Positions 1 to 5,413 of a stretch of DNA of 6,042 nt are shown one piece after another. The translations under genes and the position numbers were made by a program. The DNA lies in NCBI GenBank assembly GCA_045110285.1, contig JBGCGA010000061.1, forward strand, positions 1-6,042, given 5' to 3'. Under the pieces are notes generated by a model, which saw nothing but the letters and a program-made list of their open reading frames with translations, made no database searches and had not been told where the DNA came from. This DNA is from Putridiphycobacter sp045110285 (GTDB lineage Bacteria > Bacteroidota > Bacteroidia > Flavobacteriales_D > Crocinitomicaceae). The stretch's first letter is position 1. Each line of letters begins with the position of its first letter.

Positions 1-5
1 GCAAT

Positions 6-25
6 AGCTTGTCGAGGCTTTTTTT
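6..25 (+). terminator. possible intrinsic terminator of an upstream gene
   Basis: A short stem AGCTT/AGGCT (one G-T pair, loop GTCG, 6-19) runs into seven T residues (19-25), the layout of a rho-independent terminator on the plus strand. The stem has only five pairs, and a competing pairing AGGC/GCCT (15-18 with 28-31) exists, so this is weak. The gene it would serve lies outside the window. Confidence 0.3.
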
Positions 26-166
26 ATGCCTAAAGCTTCCATTATAAAATACAGAACTAATAGGACTAGCCAAATTACAATATGTATGTGGTGAATTTAA
101 AATGAAAATAGCATGAAACTAAAAGGTAAATGATTTCCTATCTTTATTGATATTATTTTGATATTT

Positions 167-197
167 TTGAATCTATTCTACTATTAGTTTAATTTTG
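167..197 (+). promoter_or_regulatory. Bacteroidota-type promoter for the rlmD-WD40 operon
   Basis: TTG at 167-169 and TAATTTTG at 190-197 are separated by 20 nt. They match the known Bacteroidota housekeeping promoter (-33 TTG, -7 TAnnTTTG). Transcription would start about 5-8 nt later, leaving a leader of only about 10 nt before the GTG at 214. A second TAnnTTTG match (162-169) overlaps the -33 element but has no convincing upstream partner. Confidence 0.55.
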
Positions 198-213
198 CAA
201 AAAATTTGGAAAC

Positions 214-1650
214 GTGAAAAGAGGTGATATAATTACAGTTAAGATTTCGGATTATGCTTTTGGAGGGAAAGGAATAGCGAAAGTTTTTCAAGAAGACGAA
301 AGTAGACCCTTTATTATTTTTGTTGACAATACCATACCAGGACAAATTGTTGAAGCAAAAATTGCAAAGAAAAGAGCTAAACATGCAGAATGTAAATTGC
401 TTAAAGTTCTTGAGAAATCAAAAGATGAATTTACTCTTGATTATCAACCAATTTCTGGTGCTCCATACATTACATTACCTATTGAAAAACAGCAAAAATA
501 TAAACAAGAATCTACAATAGATGTTTTTAGGAAGATAGGAGGTTTTCGAAACTCCACTGAATTGTTTGATGAGTTTTTTTCATCTCCTGACCAATTCAAT
601 TACAGAAATAAAATGGAATATTCATTTTCAACAATCAGAAAAGATTTGAGAAATGGTGAGGAATTAGATGATCAGTTTGCCTTAGGATTTAAAACTAGAG
701 GTACCTGGTGGAAGGTGGAAAATTTAGATAAGCCAAATGGACTATTTGATGAGGAGTTTGAATTGGAATTGAAAAATATTAGATTGTTTTTGGAGAAGAC
801 TAATTTACCTGCTTGGCATCCGCCTAAAAAGATAGGTTTTTTCAGGCATTTAGTAGTAAGAAAATCTTTTAGTACAAATCAATTGCTTATTAATTTAGTA
901 ACGTCTTCGCAAGGGTTAGAAGAGTTTGATCCGAACACGTTTTCTGTATACATGCAGAGTGTTTTAGGGAATCGATTAGCAGGTCTTCAGCATACAATTA
1001 ATGATGATGTGGCAGATAGAGCTAAAATAGAAAATGGAAATAATCAATTGTTATTTGGAAGTCCTGTTGTTACTGAGAACTTAATGGGCTTAGGTTTTGA
1101 GATAAGTATGGAGAGTTTTTTTCAAACCAACCCAAAGAGTGCTGAAGTTCTTTATTCTAAAGCTATTAGTTATGCCCAAGAGAATTTTGATTTATCGGGG
1201 GAGGTAGTAATGGATCTGTTTTGTGGTACTGGAACAATTGGTCAAATTATAGCAAAAGAGATACGAGATGTCAAAGTTATCGGAGTCGATATAGTTTCCG
1301 AAGCGATTGATGATGCAAAAAGGAACTCGAAAAGAAATGAAGTTAGTAATCTGGAGTTTTTTGCCGAAGATGTAGGTAAATTTTTAAGAAACTATCCTGA
1401 ATATATCGGGAAAATACACACTGTGATTCTTGACCCTCCAAGAGCTGGAATCGCACCAAAAACGCTGCAAAAGGTAGTTGATTTAGATGCTATGCAGATT
1501 GTATACATCAGTTGTAATCCAGGAACTCAGGCAAGGGATGCCCGTTTTTTAGTTGATTCTGGATATGTATTTAGAAAATATTCTCTAGTTGATCAATTTC
1601 CGCATACAGCACATATCGAATCAGTTGCATTATTTGTAAAAACATCATGA
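214..1650 (+). CDS. rlmD: RlmD/TrmA-family RNA (uracil-5-)-methyltransferase
   Basis: A 478-residue S-adenosylmethionine-dependent enzyme that adds a methyl group to C5 of uridine in rRNA or tRNA. Seen: an N-terminal TRAM-like RNA-binding domain (about residues 1-62), the family signature YRNKMEY, SAM motif I (DLFCGTGTIG, 334-343), DPPRAG (407-412), catalytic nucleophile Cys434 in SCNP and the general-base motif FPHTAHIE ending at Glu469. All catalytic residues are present. The region that in E. coli RlmD holds the 4Fe-4S cysteines (here 76-95, around PISGAPYITLP) has none; the whole protein contains only three Cys (about residue 59, 337 and 434). It therefore resembles the cluster-free branch, and the exact target (23S U747/U1939 or tRNA U54) cannot be settled from sequence. 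The start is GTG at 214: an in-frame TAA at 190-192 excludes a longer form, and only a weak GGA lies upstream. It overlaps the next gene by 4 nt. Family is secure, the symbol less so. Confidence 0.9.
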   Translation: MKRGDIITVKISDYAFGGKGIAKVFQEDESRPFIIFVDNTIPGQIVEAKIAKKRAKHAECKLLKVLEKSKDEFTLDYQPISGAPYITLPIEKQQKYKQESTIDVFRKIGGFRNSTELFDEFFSSPDQFNYRNKMEYSFSTIRKDLRNGEELDDQFALGFKTRGTWWKVENLDKPNGLFDEEFELELKNIRLFLEKTNLPAWHPPKKIGFFRHLVVRKSFSTNQLLINLVTSSQGLEEFDPNTFSVYMQSVLGNRLAGLQHTINDDVADRAKIENGNNQLLFGSPVVTENLMGLGFEISMESFFQTNPKSAEVLYSKAISYAQENFDLSGEVVMDLFCGTGTIGQIIAKEIRDVKVIGVDIVSEAIDDAKRNSKRNEVSNLEFFAEDVGKFLRNYPEYIGKIHTVILDPPRAGIAPKTLQKVVDLDAMQIVYISCNPGTQARDARFLVDSGYVFRKYSLVDQFPHTAHIESVALFVKTS

Positions 1651-2543
1651 ACATCACAAAATTATCTCATTTAACAGGTCATGAAGGAGCAATATATTGC
1701 TTGGCTTACAATGATCAAAATCGTTTCTTTTCAGGCGGTTTTGATAATTATGTTGTCGAATGGAATATAGATGAGCCAAACACTGCAAAAGCTTGCGCAA
1801 AACTAAATTCTAAAGCAATATCACTTTTATTTTTAAAAGAAAGAAATTGGTTGCTAGCTGGCCAATCTACTGGAGGAGTTCACGTAATCGATTTAAATAA
1901 ATCTAAAGAAATTAACTTATTGCAAGCCCATAACGATATGGTTTTTGCTCTTTTTTTTGATGAGAATTGTGACCGGCTATTTGTAGGAGCCGGAGATGGA
2001 AAAATTTCAGTTTGGAATTTAGATTCTATGCAGTGCGAAAAGTTAGTGAAATTTAACTTCGGAAAAATCAGGGAAATTAGAAAGCATTTTGGTTTGTATT
2101 ACGTTGGTACAGAAAGTGGATCAATTTTAATAGTAAATCGGGAATTGCAGGAAATTAAGTTGATTAGTGAACATTTGAAAAATTTTTCAGTAAACGCTAT
2201 CCGTTTTTATGGACAAAAAATGCTGACAGGTTCAAGAGATGGCCATTTAAATGAATATATTTGGATAGATTCCAATTTTGAAATCTTACAAAAAATTCCC
2301 GCGCATAATTATGCCATTTACTCGATTTCAGAGTCACCATGTGGAAATTTTATAGCAACCGCCAGTAGAGATAAGAGCGTCAAAATATGGAAGTCTTTTG
2401 ATTTAACATTTTTAAAAAAAATTGATTTCAAAGAGATGACAGGTCATGTTGGTTCGGTGAATGATATTATTTGGTTTAAAAATTATATCGTTTCTGTAAG
2501 TGATGATAGATCGATTATAATTTGGGATGTTGATTTAACGTAA
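1647..2543 (+). CDS. WD40-repeat beta-propeller protein
   Basis: A 298-residue protein made almost entirely of WD40 repeats, about seven blades, enough for one closed propeller. The clearest are blade 1 (GH at 11-12, W39), blade 3 (H95 to VW at 123), blade 6 (AH near 219 to KIW at 248) and blade 7 (GH at 266-267 to IIW at 293, with D-R-S before it). Blades 2, 4 and 5 are degenerate and lack the Trp-Asp end. No signal peptide or membrane segment is seen, so it should be cytoplasmic. WD40 propellers are binding scaffolds; no enzymatic motif is present and the partner is unknown. Its ATG shares the ATGA with the methyltransferase stop and no Shine-Dalgarno is visible, so translation is probably coupled to the upstream gene. 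A shared role in RNA modification or ribosome work is suggested by the coupling only. Confidence 0.88.
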   Translation: MNITKLSHLTGHEGAIYCLAYNDQNRFFSGGFDNYVVEWNIDEPNTAKACAKLNSKAISLLFLKERNWLLAGQSTGGVHVIDLNKSKEINLLQAHNDMVFALFFDENCDRLFVGAGDGKISVWNLDSMQCEKLVKFNFGKIREIRKHFGLYYVGTESGSILIVNRELQEIKLISEHLKNFSVNAIRFYGQKMLTGSRDGHLNEYIWIDSNFEILQKIPAHNYAIYSISESPCGNFIATASRDKSVKIWKSFDLTFLKKIDFKEMTGHVGSVNDIIWFKNYIVSVSDDRSIIIWDVDLT

Positions 2544-2586
2544 ATAATAAACAAAATTTGATATTTTATCTACTTTATTAAGAGGC

Positions 2587-2612
2587 TGTTAATATGTTTA
2601 TCAACATTTTTT
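2587..2612 (+). terminator. terminator-like hairpin after the rlmD-WD40 operon
   Basis: TGTT (2587-2590) pairs with AACA (2603-2606), and after one mismatch ATA (2592-2594) pairs with TAT (2599-2601) around a TGTT loop. Six T residues follow directly (2607-2612). It lies 43 nt after the WD40 stop codon, in the right orientation to end the operon. The stem is short and AT-rich, so strength is doubtful. Confidence 0.4.
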
Positions 2613-2700
2613 GTAACTTAAATATCCTTTTGTGCGTTAATATCTGTAACTAAAGTGTTTTTAATGGCTTATATTTGTATAAATTATTTAAAAGCATTTA

Positions 2701-2711
2701 TTATTTAACAG
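2701..2711 (+). repeat. 11-bp direct repeat, copy 1 (cassette end)
   Basis: TTATTTAACAG at 2701-2711 is repeated exactly at 3944-3954, bracketing the LRR gene and its leader. This copy forms one terminal arm of the attC-like palindrome. On the minus strand both copies read CTGTTAAATAA and contain the GTTRRRY core. Chance is not excluded in such AT-rich DNA, but the positions coincide with the predicted cassette boundaries. Confidence 0.6.
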
Positions 2712-2804
2712 ATCCCCGCAACCCAATCTTGTCATCATATTATTTGGGTATGACAAAAAATGTTGGTTAATGCTAACATTTTTTGGCGGGGTGTTTGTTA
2801 AATA
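2702..2804 (-). other. integron attC-like recombination site
   Basis: Seen: a 103-bp imperfect palindrome. The ends TATTTAACA (2702-2710) and TGTTAAATA (2796-2804) are perfect complements. They contain ATTTAAC (2703-2709) and GTTAAAT (2797-2803), exact matches to the attC R-box consensus RYYYAAC/GTTRRRY. Inside, spacers of 4 nt (2710-2713) and 5 nt (2792-2796) are followed by CCCCGC (2714-2719) and GCGGGG (2786-2791), which correspond to L boxes. The 66-nt apex holds an 11-bp hairpin (2754-2764 with 2775-2785, loop 2765-2774) and other short stems, like the variable terminal structure of long attC sites. Size is within the known attC range. Minus orientation is chosen because the site then follows the LRR stop codon by 17 nt, normal cassette order. 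Alternative: an elaborate bidirectional terminator between converging genes, or an unknown structured RNA. No integrase is visible to support function. Confidence 0.5.
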
Positions 2805-3951
2805 TCTTCACAAAAAGCATTTTATTTTATTGAAATAGAAAACCTAGGGTTGTTGTTAGCTCTTATTGTGAGACACCGTGGAGAAAAAGAATAACAACCT
2901 TGATCAAGAATTAGCTTTTCCAGTGACCTCATTTTACATATTTTATCACTTAAGATTACGCTTGGGCTAAACAAAAATAGATCAAGTTGATAAAGATTTA
3001 GTCGATAAAAGCTTTCTGGTAAAGAAAGAATTTCATTGTTATTGATATATAATTCTCTTAGCGATTGCAATTTCCCAATTGAGTCAGGTAAGCTTTGTAA
3101 CTTATTGAAACTTAAAAATAATTGAAAAATTGAATTTAATTCAACAATTCTATTCGGAAGTTTTTTTAAATTATTAAAATTAAGGTTTAATGTTTGGAGC
3201 TTTTTAAGGTTTCCCACTGACTCTGGTATACTGTTTATTTTGTTTGCTTTCAGAGAGAGAAATTTTAAATTTTGAAGTTCTCCGATTTCAGCTGGTATCG
3301 ACGTAATATCATTTCTACTTAATATTAACTTTTTGAGATTTGTTAATTTTGAAATTTCTTTTGGAATTGTACTAATATTATTATCATGCAATATCAAAAT
3401 TTCTAAGTCTTTAAAATTAAAAATTTCCACCGGTATTTCTGTCAAGCCTTTCCTGGTGAGGTTTAACTTTGTTACTTTCTTTTTGGAATGGAAATTTGAA
3501 AAACTTGATTGGCCGCCACATTGAATTATCAATACCGTAATAAATGATATTAAAATGCTTTTCAAAAATGTTAAACTTCTTAATTGCAATACTATCATTT
3601 TGCGGTTATTCATTGCAAGTTACGAGATATTTGTACTTATGTATTAGCTATTAGGTAATAACTTTGAAATTAAGAATACCAAATTGAGTTAAAACATCTA
3701 GTATATATTGTCCTGGTAGTAGACTTGATATCTTGTCTAAACGGATATTGATCTATTAGATTTTTATCCCATAATTTAAGAACTTCTCATACTTGGCTGT
3801 ATGTTAATGTTTGATTAAGCCAACTAAAGACTGTGTTAGAGCATTCGTGTTTAGAAGAAATGACAGCTAGACTTAGGTCTATATTGCTAGGTTAATGAGC
3901 TGACGAATGTGATTATTCTGTTATATAGATACCTTATAATTATTTATTTAA
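2709..3951 (-). mobile_element. candidate single integron gene cassette with LRR gene
   Basis: Inferred boundaries follow the G^TT cut of integron recombination. On the minus strand the block begins with TTAAAT at 3951-3946, after the G complementary to C3952. It runs through a 338-nt leader and the LRR gene, and ends with an attC-like site whose last cassette base is the complement of C2709: 1,243 bp. Both ends carry the same core GTTAAAT. The attC-like fold is present only at the end behind the gene, as expected for one cassette inserted at a simple target and not for a transposon with two inverted ends. The insertion point lies between the ttcA stop codon and what would otherwise be its 3' flank, so no housekeeping gene is broken. 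No transposase, integrase or second attC is in the window. Confidence 0.42.
2822..3613 (-). CDS. exported leucine-rich-repeat protein, probable lipoprotein
   Basis: A 263-residue protein. Residues 1-31 form a basic N-terminus and hydrophobic stretch, followed by Cys32-Gly-Gly, which suggests a lipoprotein signal. The lipobox (Ile-Ile-Gln-Cys) has Gln at -1 where Gly/Ala/Ser is usual, so lipidation is likely but not certain. From about residue 47 there are seven regular 23-residue repeats of the type LxxLxLxxNxIxxIPxxIxxL, then two degenerate ones (about 208-253) and a short Cys-containing end (GCYSFSPRC) that may be a cap. LRR solenoids bind proteins; no catalytic domain is attached, so the role is recognition or adhesion, partner unknown. 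The ATG at 3611-3613 has no Shine-Dalgarno; the Met at residue 6 is an alternative start. The stop lies 17 nt from the attC-like site, making this the candidate cassette cargo. By eye the gene is more AT-rich than ttcA. Confidence 0.85.
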   Translation of the reverse strand: MNNRKMIVLQLRSLTFLKSILISFITVLIIQCGGQSSFSNFHSKKKVTKLNLTRKGLTEIPVEIFNFKDLEILILHDNNISTIPKEISKLTNLKKLILSRNDITSIPAEIGELQNLKFLSLKANKINSIPESVGNLKKLQTLNLNFNNLKKLPNRIVELNSIFQLFLSFNKLQSLPDSIGKLQSLRELYINNNEILSLPESFYRLNLYQLDLFLFSPSVILSDKICKMRSLEKLILDQGCYSFSPRCLTIRANNNPRFSISIK

Positions 3952-3958
3952 CAGTCTG
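3614..3958. other. 345-bp region without a confident gene
   Basis: This stretch separates the LRR start from the ttcA stop. No clear Bacteroidota promoter (TAnnTTTG) is seen for the LRR gene on the minus strand; the nearest is TCAATTTG (about 3682-3689, one mismatch), with no TTG partner. On the minus strand one frame is open from 3891 down to a TAA at 3670-3672 except for a single TGA at 3787-3789. It could be a decayed short gene but has no recognised motif. Small dyads are TCTAAAC/GTTTAGA (3736-3742 with 3849-3855) and TAGAC/GTCTA (3868-3872 with 3877-3881). None is strong enough to name. Confidence 0.5.
3944..3954 (+). repeat. 11-bp direct repeat, copy 2 (ttcA side)
   Basis: Second exact copy of TTATTTAACAG, ending 4 nt before the base that completes the ttcA stop codon (3959-3961). 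It contains the core ATTTAAC at 3946-3952. Unlike copy 1 it is not part of a long palindrome; only a 13-bp dyad (3949-3961) surrounds it. This makes it look like a simple insertion point and not a second attC. Confidence 0.6.
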
Positions 3959-3961
3959 TTA
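3949..3961. repeat. 13-bp perfect dyad over the ttcA stop codon
   Basis: TAACAG, one central T, then CTGTTA: a perfect 6-bp inverted repeat. One half lies in the direct-repeat copy at the predicted cassette boundary and the other half contains the ttcA stop codon. It is too short to be an attC and has no T-tract, so it is not a convincing terminator. It may be what made this position a target for recombination. Confidence 0.6.
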
Positions 3962-4789
3962 CAACATTTCAAATTCAGCTCCAATTTTTGCGTTACCTAA
4001 TATTTTTGAAGTCAAGCTTGCAAAATCATGCAAATCGTGATCTAGCATATGCGTTGGTGAGATATTTTTTAAAGCAGTAAACATGATTTCTTTTCTGCCA
4101 GGATAAGTTTCTTCCCACTTAGAAAGCATTGCTTTTACAACTTGACGTTGCATATTGGGTTGAGCACCGCAAAGATTACAAGGAATTATTGGGTAATTTC
4201 TAATTTCAGAGTACTTAATAATATCTCTTTCTTTAACATATGCTAGTGGCCGAAGAATTACAAAACGATCATCATTTGTTTTGTATTTAGGTGGCATTGT
4301 TTCAAGCTTTCCTGCAAAAAATAAGTTCAAGAAAAAAGTTTCTAGAATATCTTCGCGGTGATGGCCTAACATAATTTTATTACAACCCAAGTTTTCGGCG
4401 GCTGTGTACAGGTTCCCTCTTCTTAAGCGAGAACATAAACTACAAGTAGTTTTTCCTTCAGGCGTTTTTTCTTTGACTATACTATATGTATCTTCTTCAA
4501 TTATTTTATAGTGTACACCAACACTTGTTAAGTAATTTGGCAAAACTTCTTCAGGAAATCCAGGTTGTTTCTGATCTAAATTTACAGCAACAATTTCGAA
4601 GTTAAATACAGATGCTTTCTGAATTTGCATCATAATGTCAAGCATAGTATAGCTATCTTTTCCTCCGGATAAGCAAATCATTAATTTGTCACCATCTTGA
4701 ATCATATCATATTCATTAATGGCATTCCAAACCGTTTTTTTAATTTTCCGATTTAATTTTTCTAGCTCTTTTTCTGCTTCTGTCTTCAT
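3959..4789 (-). CDS. ttcA: tRNA 2-thiocytidine(32) synthetase TtcA
   Basis: A 276-residue enzyme that thiolates C32 in the anticodon loop of certain tRNAs, using ATP to activate the base and a 4Fe-4S cluster to deliver sulfur. Seen: the PP-loop ATP-binding motif SGGKDS (41-46); two CxxC motifs, C116-SL-C119 in the diagnostic TTCSLCSRLRRG stretch and C204-NL-C207 in PIIPCNLCGAQPN; and the conserved LGHHREDILETFFLNLFF segment (141-158). In E. coli TtcA three of the matching cysteines hold the cluster. These features separate TtcA from TilS and from the Ncs6/TtuA branch. Length is close to the usual 270-310 and the protein looks complete. The ATG at 4787-4789 is preceded by a good promoter but no Shine-Dalgarno. 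The SpoU-type gene lies 76 nt upstream on the same strand. Expression is housekeeping-like, with a very short leader. Confidence 0.95.
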   Translation of the reverse strand: MKTEAEKELEKLNRKIKKTVWNAINEYDMIQDGDKLMICLSGGKDSYTMLDIMMQIQKASVFNFEIVAVNLDQKQPGFPEEVLPNYLTSVGVHYKIIEEDTYSIVKEKTPEGKTTCSLCSRLRRGNLYTAAENLGCNKIMLGHHREDILETFFLNLFFAGKLETMPPKYKTNDDRFVILRPLAYVKERDIIKYSEIRNYPIIPCNLCGAQPNMQRQVVKAMLSKWEETYPGRKEIMFTALKNISPTHMLDHDLHDFASLTSKILGNAKIGAEFEML

Positions 4790-4808
4790 TTTACTCTAAA
4801 TGTGGCAA

Positions 4809-4839
4809 CAAAAGTACTAATAAAAAGTGCACAATGCAA
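4809..4839 (-). promoter_or_regulatory. Bacteroidota-type promoter for ttcA
   Basis: On the minus strand TTG (4839-4837) and TACTTTTG (4816-4809) are separated by 20 nt, an exact fit to TTG/TAnnTTTG with the same spacing as the promoter before the methyltransferase operon. Transcription would begin near 4802, about 12 nt before the ATG. This suggests ttcA does not depend on read-through from the SpoU-type gene. Confidence 0.55.
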
Positions 4840-4865
4840 TGGTTAAATTCGCTTCGAAAGTTTCT

Positions 4866-5330
4866 TTAAGCTTCTCTTTTACTTATTCGGTCATAGATAA
4901 CAATGCTGCCGGTAACTGCTACGTTAAGAGATGATTTACCCGGAAGTTTTACTAAGAGATGACATCTGTTAACAACCTGCAAAGGTAATCCATTGTCTTC
5001 TGCTCCTAGTAAGTATGAAGCACGAGGCGGATGCTCAAACTTGCTCAAAGGTGTTACTGCATCCCCCATTTCAATTCCTACAAGTTGGGTAGAGTGAGGC
5101 ATGGATTCGTAAAAATGATCAAAATTGTCGTACTTAAAAAATGGAATTTTTGACCATGCTTTTGTGGTGTCTGATCCTTGGTGGTTGTATTTACCACCAA
5201 TAATGAATATATAGCTGGCTCCCATAATGTAGGCACTTCGCCATAAAGTACCAATGTTGTGACTAGTTTTGGGTTGATAAACACCAATTCCAAAAAAAGA
5301 TTCTTCATTTTGGTTCCATTTCTGTTTCAT
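4866..5330 (-). CDS. SpoU/TrmH-family RNA 2'-O-methyltransferase
   Basis: A 154-residue SPOUT-class enzyme that transfers methyl from S-adenosylmethionine to a ribose 2'-OH in tRNA or rRNA; such proteins work as dimers. All three family motifs are seen: motif 1 NIGTLWRSAYIMGAS (25-39) with Asn25 and catalytic Arg31, motif 2 LLGAEDNGLP (107-116) with Glu111, and motif 3 SLNVAVTGSIVIYDR (134-148) with Asn136, which build the trefoil-knot cofactor site. The protein consists only of the catalytic domain, like TrmL (E. coli, about 157 residues, tRNA wobble position 34), without the N-terminal RNA-binding domain of RlmB or the extensions of TrmH. The size favours a TrmL-like tRNA enzyme, but motif 1 differs from TrmL, so no symbol is given. 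The ATG at 5328-5330 is the first in frame. It lies upstream of ttcA on the same strand and diverges from the barrel gene. Confidence 0.9.
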   Translation of the reverse strand: MKQKWNQNEESFFGIGVYQPKTSHNIGTLWRSAYIMGASYIFIIGGKYNHQGSDTTKAWSKIPFFKYDNFDHFYESMPHSTQLVGIEMGDAVTPLSKFEHPPRASYLLGAEDNGLPLQVVNRCHLLVKLPGKSSLNVAVTGSIVIYDRISKREA

Positions 5331-5361
5331 GGAGTGAAGATAGCTTAGATTTTTGAAGATG

Positions 5362-5394
5362 TTGTTTTCGAAAAATTAATAATGAGTACTTTCG
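5362..5394 (+). promoter_or_regulatory. possible promoter for the exported barrel-like gene
   Basis: TTG (5362-5364) and TACTTTCG (5387-5394) are 22 nt apart; the -7 element differs from TAnnTTTG at one base (C for the third T). It ends 19 nt before the ATG at 5414. The 83-bp gap also has to hold the promoter of the divergent SpoU-type gene, for which no good match was found. Confidence 0.35.
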
Positions 5395-5413
5395 CTACCT
5401 ATTATTTACATTT

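Noticed and set aside
1..33. C-terminal end of an upstream gene (open frame to TAA at 31-33)
   Set aside because: Only ten codons are visible and they overlap the terminator-like hairpin. Nothing supports this frame over the others.
184..384. Minus-strand open frame of 66 codons
   Set aside because: It lies opposite the start of the RlmD-like gene, has no recognisable product and is explained by that gene's codon pattern.
2603..2785. Repeated AACATTTTTTG at 2603-2613 and 2775-2785 as a duplicated element
   Set aside because: The match is only 11 bp of T-rich sequence with unrelated flanks. Each copy is accounted for by its own hairpin.
2702..2804. Bidirectional intrinsic terminator between the converging WD40 and LRR genes
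   Set aside because: Position fits, and the inner hairpin has A and T runs, but those runs are in the stem and not after a GC stem. The terminal arms, spacers and GC inner stem go beyond what a terminator needs and match attC order. Kept as the main alternative, not as the preferred call.
2701..3954. 11-bp direct repeat as the target-site duplication of a transposon or IS
   Set aside because: There is no transposase and no inverted repeat pair at the two ends of the block; the only large palindrome sits at one end. The repeat also contains the attC core, which the cassette model explains.
4851..4871. Hairpin over the stop codon of the SpoU-type gene as a terminator
   Set aside because: GCTT-AAAG pairs with CTTT-AAGC with a 2-nt bulge, but no T-tract follows on the minus strand and half the stem is coding sequence.
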